64,000 bases of DNA from Dillenia suffruticosa (GCA_033439265.1 JAVTVX010000012.1:8855001-8919000), one strand, 5' to 3'; positions 53,761 through 64,000 are shown, counted from the first letter of the stretch. Program-made: numbers and translations. The notes: generated by a model not told the origin, from the sequence alone.

Positions 53761-54156
53761 TAAGGGAACGTATATTAGAAAATAAGGTTGTAATCCAATA
53801 TCTAAGTACCGAATGTATGCTTGCTGTTCTCCTGACTAAAGGCATGCCTCCATTTAAATTTAGGGATCATGTTGTAAATATGGGTTTAAATCCCAATTTT
53901 AATGGAATTTCGAATTGAATTTTCTCGTATAAGAATTTGTGCACATTCCAGTTTTGAGAAAATTTCTTGAAAATGGCTCCTGAATAAACATAGGGTTTAT
54001 TCATAAAGATGGTTACCATAAGGATAGGGAGTAGCATGCATTGTGATACACAGGAGACAATACTCACTGAATTAGAGGACTTGCCACTGTGATTCATGTG
54101 TGTTTTTTCCATTAAGTTTCGGCTTGAATAAAGTCACCAAGTCGGGTGAGTGAACC

Positions 54157-54167
54157 AAATGGGAGAA
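54157..54167 (+). other. Polypurine tract
   Basis: AAATGGGAGAA directly before the TGTAAG start of the 3' LTR. Confidence 0.88.
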
Positions 54168-54524
54168 TGTAAGAACAGGAGGGTAGCCCATCACCCTCTA
54201 TACCCTGCAAAACCATTCCTAAAAGTAAGGGATTCTTCACTCACCAAAGGGGTAACCAAGTATGGATCTCAATAATGGTTGTTGATGGCACAACCATTAT
54301 AAATAGGGGCACAATAGCAAGGGTCCCTAAGTTCAATTCATTAGTCTCACACACCATCTAGAGAGAGAATTAAGAGCTTGGAAGGCTTCTTGCACGTCCA
54401 GAGGTGCTGAGAAGAGAGTTACAATCGTCGGAATCCATGGCTGGAGGTATACTTTGCTTTCGCTTGTTCTTTGGTTCAATTTTGTTTTGTAATTCATGTA
54501 TTAGACTGGCATGAACATTTAACA
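54168..54524 (+). mobile_element. 3' LTR of nested Copia
   Basis: 357 bp, TGTAAGAACAGGA...ACATTTAACA, partner of 48309-48647. TATAAATA at 54298-54305. It is followed by TAGTG. Confidence 0.93.
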
Positions 54525-54529
54525 TAGTG

Positions 54530-55126
54530 TTCATATGTGTGGAGTGGAGTGGTCAAATGTGAAATACCATGATTCCTAAGAAAATCTTTGAGAGCCATAT
54601 ATTTCCCACCATTTTCTATATAGAGAGTGACTAAAGGGCGATCGAATTGGTTTTCAACAAGTAATTTGAAGCATTTAGGTAAAACCAAATATATTTTGTA
54701 TAATGATAAAAAAAATTACATAATACTTATAGTCATCATATGATAAAACTGGAGAAGTCTATGCGCTTGAAAACAGCAAATCAAGAGGCGAATTAGATAT
54801 GAGTAAGGAATCATGAAAGGTTAATTTATGACTTTTATTGCAAAACCAAGCATTACAATGAAAATTGATTGATTGACTAGAAGAGAAGTGTTTGGATAGA
54901 GATGATGACAAATGATGCATGAGTCTATTGGATGAATGACCTAAATGGTTATGCCATAAGGAGAAAGACTCACAAGACGCAGGAAGGGCCAACGATGATG
55001 CTGATACATTCAAAGATGGGGTCCTAAGAATAGATGCCATCTTTAAGTGGACCATGATGGAGGATGGTTTCGGTATGAGGATCCATTACCTGAAATTGTG
55101 TTGAGATAAAGATAACAATAACATTA
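54530..55126 (-). pseudogene. Host Copia: pre-integrase and integrase N-terminal half
   Basis: From 55126 downward: NVIVIFISTQFQVMDPHTE, TILHHGPLKDGIYS-like, LPASCESFSLWHNHLGHSSN (pre-integrase HxxxH), FHCNAWFCNKSHKL (CxxC-like) and SPVLSYDDYKYYVIF. After a poor stretch come LLVENQFDRPLVTLYIENGG and LRNHGISHLTTPLHTYEH, reaching the TAGTG duplication. The DDE integrase is thus split by the nested Copia between its second and third catalytic positions. Confidence 0.85.
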
Positions 55127-56159
55127 TTAGGTGGCGTTTGGTTCGCATTTGGGAATCGGAATCAAAGACATTAGGAATAGGAATCGGAATCAATTTTGAT
55201 ATCAAATATTTGGTTCAAATTTTAGAATGAATATGATTACTATTATTTATATTTGGTTTGTATATCTTTCAGAATAGAAATCATATAATTTTCAATTTTT
55301 TCCTTAAAAAAAATATTTTTATACAAATAAAATAAATACTAAAAAATTAATTACACAAATAAAAAATGATAATGAAAATCTAATTAAATTGAATTAATTA
55401 TACTAAAGAAAATCCAATTATACAAATAAATACTAAAAAAATTAATTATATAAATAAAAAAACATTCCAAATTCTTCATTGTTCCCAATTGGGTCAACCA
55501 CATCATTTGTGATCCTCACTCTGATCCTTGATCTCCCTTTCTAGACCATCAGACGATTCAGGTGAAAACACATTCACATTATTAACAGAGGAATTAACAG
55601 AGAGATTTAATGTCACATGAAACAAGATAGCATAGCGTTGTGTCCCACATAATAAGGTTGATGTTTGGCTCATACAAAAGCACATTCACATTCACATTAT
55701 TATATAGAACACATCGACCTTGAATGCACACAACCGATCACTTCAAAGACGAAAACGAGACAAACCCAAATACCAGAATCCCAATTGCATTCATCAAGTT
55801 CAACTTCAAGGACCAAATTGAAACAGACTCATAAATTGAAGTTGAGCCAAAAGCCTAAATTTATCCATATCCAAGCATTTCAAGAAAAATTGAATCTGAC
55901 CGAGAAAACAGTATCTTCAACACAAAACCCAGAATGCATGTACCAACAAGAAAATAAGACAAATGCAGATACTATAATTTCTTTAACACTCACCTATTTA
56001 CCGGAGAAGTTGTAGGTTGTATGGAGATACCAGGCTTCATCATGGATGTTCTCATCGGTAGGACGATGGTGTTGTATCAAAAAGGGTGTTCATGGTGGGG
56101 GTGGGTTTTGTGCAAAACCTATCATTTTTATGGGCGGGGCAGAGAGAGTGAGAAACGTC

Positions 56160-56764
56160 CACTACTAGAAAATTGACTTTCAACGACGAAAAATTATCGA
56201 GAGATTTTTTTTCCGTCGTTAATAGCGATAGAATTGCGACGGATCACCAACGAAAATTTTACCGACGGATTACCGACGAATTAGCGATGGATTTTTTTTA
56301 TAATTTTTATATTTTTTATAATTTATAATTTATAATTTTTTTTATTTTTTAAAATTATCGGCGATGGATTACCAACGGAAATTTTAGCAATGGATTACCA
56401 ACGGATTAGCATTGGATTTTTAAAATTTTGATTTTTAAAGTTTTTTTAAACTTATTACTGACGGATTACTGAAGGATTAGTGAATGATGTAAATGATGGC
56501 TAGATGTGAATGATGGCTTGGTGGTTGTGTAGCTCATGCACACTCTCTTCTTCCCGGGTTCAAAGGCGGTTGAATGCATTTTTCCAGCAAATTAAAGGAA
56601 GAGGGTAGCGGGTTGGGCGGCTAGGCCAGCATATATATATATACAAATCCAAATCTATCGTTGATTTTTTTTTTTAGCGACGGATTTTTCCGTCGCTGAT
56701 ATTTAACAAGGTTACTATCAATGACGGAAAAAATCCGTCGTTAAAAGTCCATTTTCTAGTAGTA
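56160..56764. mobile_element. Non-autonomous CACTA element nested in Harbinger-like element
   Basis: The left end is CACTACTAGAAAATTGAC and the reversed right end TACTACTAGAAAATGGAC; one base of the CACTA end has changed. Flanks are GTC (56157-56159) and GTT (56765-56767), a 3-bp duplication with one mismatch. Subterminal repeats of the ACGACGGA / TTCCGTCG / GCGACGGAT type occur at both ends, as in En/Spm elements. No transposase. Length 605 bp. Confidence 0.8.
56500..56640 (+). mobile_element. Possible tRNA-derived SINE or tRNA-like core inside the CACTA element
   Basis: TGGCTTGGTGG (56514-56524) resembles RNA polymerase III box A, and GGGTTCAAAGG (56557-56567) resembles box B, 33 bases apart, the usual spacing in tRNA-derived SINEs. 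The surrounding 140 bp lacks the CACTA subterminal repeats. No A-tail or clear duplication is visible. Confidence 0.4.
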
Positions 56765-56996
56765 GTTTGTGAATGGAAAAACGAGGCGTCAGGGTGGATA
56801 AAAAGTGAAAAATATTTTTTCTTGGATTTCAGGTATGGATTTCTACCAAAAGCTATCATTTTATTTGGGTTTCATAAAACCCATGTTTTAAGGGTTCCAT
56901 TCCTAAATCTTCATTCTCATTCTATTAATCCAAACAACTTATATGGATATCATTCCTATTCATAATTCACATACCTTTAAACCAAACACCCCTTTA

Positions 56997-58359
56997 GTTT
57001 TGCATAATTGGGAAATGAATAACAAATTTTTGTTCATTGAAGGTACATAGAGTGCATTTGAAAATTTAAAGAATGAAGAAGTATAAGGTGGTGGAGTAAA
57101 CCCATGTGTAATTTTCAAACCTACATTGTTGTCGATGACTACATCATCGGATCCATCATATGAAGAATGGAGTGAGAGATTGGCAAGATTAGTTGTCATA
57201 TGATGTGAGGTAGTCAAGTCTAGATACCATTCAGAAGAAGGTGGAGCCAGGGAAGAGGTTGTAGTGTTGGCTTAAGAAGAAGCATGGCGCAGCCTATTCT
57301 AATTTTGCGGTACAGCCAAACCAATCCATGAAAAATATTTAAAAATTGGACACCTCTTGGCAGAGTGTCATTGTTGTTCACACAGTTGGAGGGGCCCAAG
57401 ATAAGGATGAGGACCACGTTGGCTCTGCGACTATGGTGGTCGTGGAGTCCATGCCCCAAGAGGTCAAAAGACACTAGTTTGTGGCGGACCTATGTTGCGA
57501 TTATTCAACTTGTTCGGTGATGCAAATTTTGCAGCGGTGTTGGTGGTAGCTGGGAGAGTTATTTGACTATCCTTCTTGACGACAAGTTGTGCTTCATGGT
57601 TAAGGAGCGTTTCATGCAGTTCTTCAAATGTGATCACCGTCTCTCATGCTAGAATAGCATTGGCAAGTTCTTTATAATCTTCATCAAGACCATTAAGGAT
57701 CTTGTTGCTAAGATCCTCAATGTCAACCGGTACATTCATTAACACAAGTTCATCTGCCATTGTCTTGATATTTTGCATAAACTCAGTGATTGTTTGAGAG
57801 CCTTTGATCGAGTAACTTAGTTGGGTTTTCAATTGAGTTATTTAACCACGTGTTGGTTTACCATATGTAAGAGCTAAGGTCGACCAAACATCATAACATG
57901 TTCGGGTGGTTGTAATAAAGGGAATCAAGATCGAGGACAATGAACCAATAATATCTTTTAAGATGAGTTGATCTTGACGCACTCATGTATGATACGCAAG
58001 ATTAATGGTTGTGACACCATTGACCGTGATTGTCTACTCAGGACTTGTGTATATGCCATTGACAAAACCTAGTAAATCATATTTGGCGAGAAGAGTTTAA
58101 AATTGTAAGCACCATGAAAGATAATTTAAGGCAGTAAGTTTCAATGGTGCTTGCGCAGCAACATTGAACGAGATGATGGTGCACCTGGTGCATTGACCGG
58201 TTGGATTAATGTTAGACGGCAGTGTCTGTGGACGGAACTGAGGAGGTGGTATGTGATGGTGAGGAATGTGGTTCTGTGGTATAGTTGAACTAAGCGAGCA
58301 GCGATTGTTGTGACAGGAGGAATTAGGAGCAGGTTTTGTTTGGTGGGCGTGAGCCAATA
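56997..58359 (-). pseudogene. Host Copia gag and protease
   Basis: From 58359 downward: APLKLTALNYLSWCLQF (about 58150-58100; gag N-terminus); after a gap, KTQLSYSIKGSQTITEFMQN and IEDLSNKILNGLDEDYKELA (57832-57644; UBN2 gag core), then FEELHETLLNHEAQLVVK. A Gln/Ser/Thr-rich linker and the protease SSEWYLDLTTSHHMTTNLAN (57250-57175) follow; the expected LDSGASHH reads LDLTTSHH, so the catalytic Asp remains but SGA is lost. It ends ALYVPSMNKNLLFISQLCKT at the Harbinger-like insertion. Confidence 0.85.
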
Positions 58360-58371
58360 GCTCTAATACCA
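58360..58371 (-). other. Primer-binding site of host Copia
   Basis: The minus strand reads TGGTATTAGAGC, one base from TGGTATCAGAGC, directly next to the LTR. Confidence 0.88.
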
Positions 58372-58659
58372 TGACAAGATTGAGCAGAAAAATGTTGTCT
58401 CAATTGAATTAAATTAAAAGAGTGCAAAGATATATATACAACTTATATCACAATTAGGAAAGCTTAATAATATGGGATACCACAATCAGGAAACCAAAAA
58501 ACGAGGGAAGTGAAATATTCTAAATAGCTAACTCTCCTAATTTAGAAAATTGCAAGACTAAATCGAATAGCTAACTCTCTTAATTTAAAAAATTGTTAGA
58601 TTAAATCAAATATACACCAATACTCTCCAAAGATAATATCCAACGTATCTATTCTAATA
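58372..58659 (-). mobile_element. 5' LTR of host Copia
   Basis: 288 bp; plus-strand ends TGACAAGATTGAG and TATTCTAATA. It is about 60 bp longer than its partner, largely because a unit containing TAGCTAACTCTC(C/T)TAATTTA is present twice (about 58529 and 58568). Confidence 0.9.
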
Positions 58660-58664
58660 AAATC

Positions 58665-59765
58665 TATGGTCTTTTCAATTTCTAGCACTTAATGTTCTTA
58701 GAGTTGTAAGTTATTATTATTATTTTTTTGACAAAAATCGCATTTCCCATTGTTCACAAGGCTTGATATCATATGTTTTCTGAAATATCCTGAGAACACA
58801 TAGTTTGACGGGTAGAACTCTTTTATCAACATATTCACTTAAAAAAGAAGAGAATCACAGAGTTAATTGGCCAATGGCCAATTATATTTTAAACTAATAA
58901 ATTGTATCGAAAAATTGACTCAACACAATCTGATGTTTATTATTGTAAATATGACATTTTTATTCTTTAATTTTTTGTTAAACTGTCGCATTATATGTTT
59001 CTTAATAACTAGTTTCAAAATTTAATCAATTATAGTGAATCAGATTAAATATACTTTTTGAGTAAGCAACCCAATCTTAAAAGTGTTTTGTGTGGCTTAA
59101 ACTATAGGTGTTTGGGAGGCCATGGAGTTGGGTGAAGGTTCAAAGGTGAAGTAAAGGAACCATTGAGCCGGATAATTTAGCTTTAAGGGTGTTAATATTT
59201 TATTATTTTGTTTTGGTATGGTGGTTGATGATTATTAATATTTTATTTCATGATAATTCTTTTAATTTGTTTAGAAGGGCAACACATTTTACATGAGATG
59301 ATGGAGATTGGAATTACATCCCGTCCTTTCATTGCTAATATTTTATCTGATATAAAATATTATTTCTAAGAAAAAAAGGGAAAAAGGGTGGTGGTTTGTG
59401 TTTATCACATCTCTCACCTAGTTGTATTTGGCAACATTAAATTTCCAAATTCTAATAAATAAATAAATAAATACTTCTAAAATGTTGCATTTGTTATAAA
59501 CTCTAGAGAACTAGATGGATATTTAATGTGTGTTAACATAATGAATATTTTTTAATGATACACGTGATGTCATTAATACCATTAGCAACATCTTTTTATA
59601 TATGTTAAGATTTGTTACTCCAAATAGCACAATACTTAAATATCATAATATTTAGGAGAATATTTGATTAGCTTGATTTTAAATCTTTTTTTTATGTACA
59701 TACTCCAATTTGTATAAATATTCTATTTGTTTAATGTATTGAATATATACAAATAGAGTGATAAG
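58665..59765. other. A+T-rich spacer, no gene
   Basis: No protein homology on either strand. Short A/T runs and AATAAATAAATAAATA near 59455 are the only regularities. Confidence 0.6.
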
Positions 59766-60128
59766 TGTGAGCAGAGTTTTCAAGAACTCAAGAGAAGACT
59801 CACTTCCACTCCTATACTTACTCTTCCCACTGGCAGTGGCAACTATGTAGTTTATAGTGACGCCAGTAAACAAGGTTGGGATGTGTTTTGATGCAAGGCG
59901 ATAAAGTGATTGCCTTCGCTTCTCAACAATTGAAGAAGCATGAATTGAATTGTCCCATCCATGATCTAAAACTTGCTGCCATTGTTTTTTTCCTAAAGAT
60001 TTAGCGACATTACTTGTATGGAGCTACCTGCAGAATCTTCACTGACCATAAGAGTTTCAAGTACTTGCTCACTCAAAAAGAGCTCAATTTAAGACAAAAA
60101 AGGTGGTTGGATTTTACTTCTTTATTAT
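59766..60128 (+). pseudogene. Ty3/gypsy RT-RNase H fragment (chromovirus type)
   Basis: Blocks in shifting frames: [74 protein letters not shown], then [19 protein letters not shown] and RQKRWLDF. The PxLxLP...YSDAS...GCVLMQ...YASRQLKxHExNYPTHDLELAA pattern is the RT-RNase H junction of chromovirus Ty3/gypsy. At least three frameshifts are present. It stops abruptly and LTR-type sequence follows, so integrase has been deleted. Confidence 0.88.
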
Positions 60129-60189
60129 CATATTTAAATGTATTGTAGAGATTTGATGGAAATCTCTTATGAAAGAAGAACCGTTGAAA

Positions 60190-61735
60190 TTTTGTGAATA
60201 GTAAAATTGGGGGAAATGGAAATAAAAATTTTATCTACGTATAAATGAGGTACAATTGATGAAATTAGAATAGATATTCATGATTTGGAAAAATTAGGGT
60301 TGAAATAAATTGGAAAAAAAATTGTAAACCCTTGAATTTGAAGAGAATGACCTGAAATTGTTATTGTTGGTTTAGGACAACTCATTGGGGGCTTGAAAAG
60401 AGTTTTCTTGGGTATTTATAATGTGTAGGGAGTGAATACCCTCCCTAAAAGGTGAGTAGACGGCTATGTCTCATGTAAATGAGCAAATTGTTTTAAATTG
60501 TGATTTATAAACTGATTTTGAATTAAATTTGAAATGTTATTCGAAATGTTTTGTGAAATTGGTGTGCTTTGAAATGTGATTTAACAATTCCATGATTCAA
60601 ATATGTTTATTGAATTATTTACACTGTATCATGTTTGGATACCATGAGAATTGTGAGATGTTTGCTTTATCTTGAAATTTGAGCATGATTTGATTTATTA
60701 AATGGATATTTGGTAACAAGGTGGTGAAAATGACTATAATCTAGGTTTTGCCATGAATCGGGCCATCGGAGCAGCGTAGCTAAGGCTATTTAATTTAGCT
60801 TGGTGGTAGGTGGGTTGGAGAGCCTCCTCCGGCTACCGTGATAACGTGGACGCACCCCACGGAGCTCTAGGCCAACGCGGATGGGATTTTGAGAGAATTG
60901 TGAAAAATCCCTTGGTGGAGCCTACCAATAGCCATTGGTAGAACAATATTTTTGGCATATCCCAAAATTGTGATTAATTAATGTAAATTATTTGAATTGC
61001 ATATACGAGTCATAGTTGTTTGGAAATGAACTTGTTTCATGTAAATGGTTTTTATTTCTACAAATACATTTAATGTGTGATTGTTTGACACATCCATTTT
61101 CACACCTCATTTATATGTTGTATGCTATTGCACTCCCCTTACTTGGTATTTTAAATACTCAACCCTTCCTTTTACATTTTTCAGAGGAATTTTAGATGGG
61201 AGATTTCGTTTGAAACGATTGGAGACGTGTTTTTACTGATCTTTGATAGGTATTAATGGTATAGCTTTTATTTTTGGGATTAATGTAACAAAATCTATGG
61301 AAGAAGAATTTTGTACTTTTATTTTGTTTGGATTCGATTGATAATTGCTTTATTTTTTTTATGGGTTAGTATTGATGGAATCTACTCTTAGATCATTTGG
61401 AACTTTGTAAATAATGTTAAATTTACTTACGTGAACTTATTTTTGTTTATGTTGAATATTTGTACTTTTATTGTGAATTTTGAAAATATTTTTTTGAAAA
61501 TTTATTTGTTGATTGTATTGGTTTAAAGCATGTATTGGAATTAGAATGGCCGGATTGGTCTCGTGCATGCTATTGAGATTAGATGTTGGTTCTTTGTATA
61601 ATTTTAAATAGTTTTGAAAATAGGTTTGAACAGGTGGAATGTCTTACGTTGTCTCGATATATGGGGAGATTCTGCCCATATGCCGAGATAATGCTGCGAT
61701 TATTGCACGCTCGACTCGAGGGTCGGGGCATGATA
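60190..61735 (+). mobile_element. Partial LTR, same family as the two solo LTRs, plus orientation
   Basis: TAGGGAGTGAATACCCTCCC (about 60429) corresponds to the reverse complement of 11960-12005, and AATTGGAAAAAAAATTG (about 60310) to that of 12100-12126. The end ATATGGGGAGATTCTGCCC...GAGGGTCGGGGCATGATA (to 61735) corresponds to the reversed start of copy 2. The 5' part with the G+C-rich block is missing. It follows a chromovirus RNase H fragment of the same orientation, which supports the chromovirus assignment of the solo LTRs. Confidence 0.7.
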
Positions 61736-62325
61736 TTATCCCCCGTCTGGGTGAGTTGAGTTCTTTTTTCCTTGGTGTAGTTTTGTGTGCATGTGTGTGT
61801 GTTGTTTTTCTCTTTTTTTTAAATTTTTTTTTTTCAAAATCCATAGATTAGAATAAGATGAAAACTTGGGAGTGAGAGTTAGTGGTTTTCTATTTTTTTT
61901 CTATGTGTATTTTTTTTTTACCAGAGGTTGAAAATGAATGTGAAAAAAGGTGAAAGGGTGTGGAAGGTATGATGGACAATTTATGTGTTTCCATTACTTC
62001 TTCATTATTTTTTCATAATTCCGTCCACTTGCTACCTTTTTTAAAACCATAAGAAGATAAGCGGATATTTTTTTTTTTGTAGGGAAAGGATATAGTTTTT
62101 GCCAAACTAGAGGGGGGCAAACTGTAATTTACCCTTTTCAATATTAGGGAGAGGAAATGAACAATCGGAAAATGAAATTATATAGCATATATCATCACTA
62201 ATAACTCTTGATCCTCTTACAAAAGCCTGTAAACTAAAAGTTCAAAGATCATACATTTACAAAAGATTATCAATCAATTACCTGTTGTGTGTTCGTTGAC
62301 CCTAAAAGATTATGAAATCAAATTT
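61736..62325. other. Spacer, no gene
   Basis: T-rich on the plus strand (61800-62100) with no recognisable coding or repeat structure. Both ORFs of about 70 codons at 61640-61850 lie across the LTR end and look like chance. Confidence 0.6.
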
Positions 62326-62329
62326 TTTA

Positions 62330-63700
62330 ACAGAAAATATGCCAATTAAACATGCTATCCTGACAAGACAATTCACAAATATTATAGCCAATAAGTCTAA
62401 AGCACACTTAAAGCATAATAGACCTCTTGGCACCAAAAATAAAAATTCTTGAAAAAAAGTGAATCTGTTGATTATGATCATTTAAATGAGTTAAATAATA
62501 AAAAATCTCAAAAGATTATCGATGATAAAAATTAGACTCCAATTGAGTCAAATACAACTTCCGAAGAGCACAAATTTCAAACTCCTAAAAAGCATATAAA
62601 TAAAATTTCTATAAATTTCACAACAGGATATGTTAGGATAGAGTTGAAACAATTATGGATGATATTTTTACATATAATGTGGCACTCAAAATTATGGAAG
62701 AAATCGAGAATTTTGAATCAAAATTGATTAAGAAATGTCTAAGGAGAAATGATTAGATTAAATGGAAAGATACATTCTAACCTGAATTAGAGTCATTTAC
62801 CAAATGCGAAGTTTTTGGATCTGTGGTCCAAACACCTAAAGGTGTGAAATCTGTAGGATATAAATGAGTTTTTGTACGCAAATGAAATGTGAAAATAAAA
62901 TTGTGCACAATAAAACACGACTTGCAGCCCATGGGTCTTTGCAAAGACTAGGTCTTGATTATGATGATACATTTTCATTTGTAGTAAATACAATTACATT
63001 ACAGTTTCTTGTAACCCTAGTAGTGCATGGAAAAACTCAAAATGTGTTTAATGAATATAGTCACTACTTACCTATATGAGAAATTGGAAAATGACAATTA
63101 CATGAAAATCTCTAAAAGATTTAATTTATCTAACACATGTAATCCAAATTCTTGTAGAGTTTACTCCATTAAATTGCAAAGATCTTTATATGGCTTAAAG
63201 CAATCTAGATGAATGTGATATCATTGTTTAAGTAAATGCTTACTTAAAGAGGGTTATGTAAATAACCCAATATGCCCATATATTTTTATCAAGAAAACTG
63301 AAATGAGTTTTGTGATCATTATCGTTTATGTTGATGTTTGAATCTCATTGAAACTCCTGAAGAGATTTTCAAATTCGTTGAATTTCTAAAAAGAGAATTT
63401 GAGACAAAATATTTTGGAAAAACAAAATTTTGTCTTAGTTTACAAATTGAATATTTAAAACAGAGGATATTCATTCATTAGTCAAATTATATTGTTAAAA
63501 TTTAAAAATTTTTCCATATGGATAAAGTATATCAATTAAGAACCCCAATAGTCGTTCGATCACTTGACAATCGAAGAAGCATAAAGAGCTTCTTGATTTT
63601 GAAATATTATATCTCAATACCATTGGAGCACTTATGTATCTTGCTAATTATAGAAGACCTTATAAATCATTTGTTATGAATGTATGAGTAAGATTTAGTT
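62330..63700 (+). pseudogene. Copia reverse transcriptase remnant
   Basis: FTNIIANKSKAHLKHNRPLG (62370; integrase-RT linker); SVVQTPKGVKSVGYK (about 62820; RT start); TRLAAHGSLQRLGLDYDDTF; a region ending YMKISKRFNLSNTCNPNSCR, then VYSIKLQRSLYGLKQSR (63150-63212); CLLKEGYVNNPICPYIFIKK, TEMSFVIIIVYVDV (the YVDD box changed to YVDV plus a stop); and EFETKYFGKTKFCLSLQIEY. It is a different Copia lineage from the three above, judging from sequence. Very decayed. No LTRs can be paired with it. Confidence 0.8.
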
Positions 63701-63719
63701 TTTCTCTTATGTTAACAAT

Positions 63720-64000
63720 GATGCAATAACCAAAAGGGGAGGGGAGAATAGCTTATTAGCTAATATTAATTTTTTCTAGGTTAAGAAGAGATAAACTTTT
63801 GAATGAAGAGATAGAGATAGAAAAATAGAAAACACCCAAATTTATAATGGTTTCATCCTTCTTGTTGTACGTCCACTCCTAAACGTCACCTAGAGTTTTC
63901 AATCCTCTATTTTTGTCAAAAATAGTACACACGACTAGATTACCCAAGTGTTAGTTAAACTTTACAAGTGTTTCTCTCAAACACTTTCCACTTGCTTTTC
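63720..64000. mobile_element. Possible LTR start, continues beyond the window
   Basis: TGATGCAATAACCAAAAGGG (63720) leads into AGGGGAGAATAGCTTATTAGC and later AAATTTATAATGGTTTCATC, ACGTCCACTCC and CACCTAGAGTTTTCAATCC. Phrases of this type occur in plant LTRs. With only one end visible this stays tentative. Confidence 0.35.

Larger units (their letters stand above)
48309..54524 (+). mobile_element. Complete plus-strand Copia nested in host Copia
   Basis: 6216 bp with LTRs 48309-48647 and 54168-54524, primer-binding site, 1.4-kb leader, gag, pol and polypurine tract. An exact TAGTG duplication (48304-48308 and 54525-54529) marks the ends. Joining the flanks restores the host integrase between THTYEH-like and GFSEHRH sequences. 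This is the best preserved element of the window, with open blocks of 214, 243, 118 and 229 codons, yet with stops and frameshifts between them. The 5.3-kb Copia at 6560-14773 is its relative. Confidence 0.95.
48304..54529. repeat. 5-bp target-site duplication TAGTG
   Basis: Exact match on both sides of the nested Copia. Confidence 0.92.
55130..56993. mobile_element. Harbinger-like non-autonomous element nested in host Copia
   Basis: The ends are GGTGGCGTTTGGTTCG and, reversed, AGGGGTGTTTGGTTTA, flanked by TTA on both sides (55127-55129 and 56994-56996). TTA/TAA trinucleotide duplication and GGGxxTGTTTGGTT-like ends fit PIF/Harbinger (Tourist-like). Removing it restores the host reading QLCKTNNVIVIF on the minus strand. 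Subtracting the CACTA insert, it is about 1.26 kb. A 116-codon frame (55665-56015) has no recognisable domain and no counterpart in the copy at 30408-36837. Confidence 0.82.
45798..58659 (-). mobile_element. Minus-strand Copia hosting nested elements
   Basis: LTRs at 45798-46023 and 58372-58659, an exact AAATC duplication outside them (45793-45797 and 58660-58664), a Met-type primer-binding site and a polypurine tract define the limits. Two separate insertions lie inside: a complete Copia (48309-54524, in integrase) and a Harbinger-like element (55130-56993, before the pre-integrase domain). Without them and their duplications it is about 4.77 kb, normal for Copia. All domains remain recognisable, but none is open throughout. 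The LTRs start with TA on the minus strand. Confidence 0.92.
45793..58664. repeat. 5-bp target-site duplication AAATC
   Basis: Identical pentamers outside both LTRs of the outermost Copia, 12.9 kb apart. Confidence 0.88.

Noticed and set aside
55665..56015. 116-codon plus-strand frame in the Harbinger-like element
   Set aside because: Low-complexity Thr/Ser/Lys/His-rich product, no transposase motif, absent from the sister copy.
1..64000. Host gene, tRNA or rRNA
   Set aside because: All convincing protein motifs belong to transposable elements; no cloverleaf-forming tRNA with both boxes and acceptor stem, and no rRNA core sequence, was recognised by eye.

Overview
The window looks like transposon-packed intergenic DNA of a flowering plant, most likely a eudicot. 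The protein remnants are plant-type Ty1/copia, Ty3/gypsy, an RTE-type LINE and a MULE, there are hAT, CACTA and Harbinger-like DNA transposons and SINE-like pieces, and the background is strongly A+T-rich. I find no host gene, rRNA, tRNA or CRISPR array. Nearly every coding stretch is broken by stops and frameshifts, so I treat the elements as decayed. Species cannot be named from this sequence.

Layout. 1-1757: minus-strand Ty3/gypsy 5' end (gag, primer-binding site, LTR). 1840-2409: plus-strand Copia gag piece. 2421-5595: truncated minus-strand Copia holding a SINE with an 18-bp target duplication. 6560-14773: plus-strand Copia split by a 2.9-kb solo LTR. 15109-16017: hAT-type element with an 8-bp duplication. 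16140-25328: minus-strand Copia with both LTRs, split by a 3.25-kb solo LTR of the same family as the first. 25991-29272: near full-length minus-strand RTE LINE. 30408-36837: Harbinger-like element split by a 5.3-kb MULE that carries a transposase gene and a convergent GRF-zinc-finger gene. 37302-38540: CACTA end, a G+C-rich island and an AT-rich tandem array. 38655-45287: Tat-like Ty3/gypsy keeping gag-protease, a 56-bp tandem array and an antisense ORF. 45798-58659: minus-strand Copia that contains a complete plus-strand Copia (48309-54524) and, separately, a Harbinger-like element (55130-56993) that itself contains a CACTA element with a SINE-like core. 59766-61735: chromovirus RNase H plus a third LTR of the solo-LTR family. 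62330-63700: Copia RT remnant. From about 63720 another LTR-like sequence runs off the window.

The main result is this nesting, resolved to the base in most cases by target-site duplications (TSDs): ACCTA, ACCCT, GTCAT, TAGTG, AAATC (LTR elements), CGCATGAT (hAT), TTA (Harbinger-like), a 10-bp duplication with one mismatch (MULE) and an 18-bp duplication (SINE). These give a relative order of insertion. The most biologically interesting pieces are the MULE accessory gene (GRF zinc finger, coiled coil, C-terminal membrane segment), the Tat-like antisense ORF with its neighbouring minisatellite, and the two Copia families whose LTRs start with TA instead of TG.
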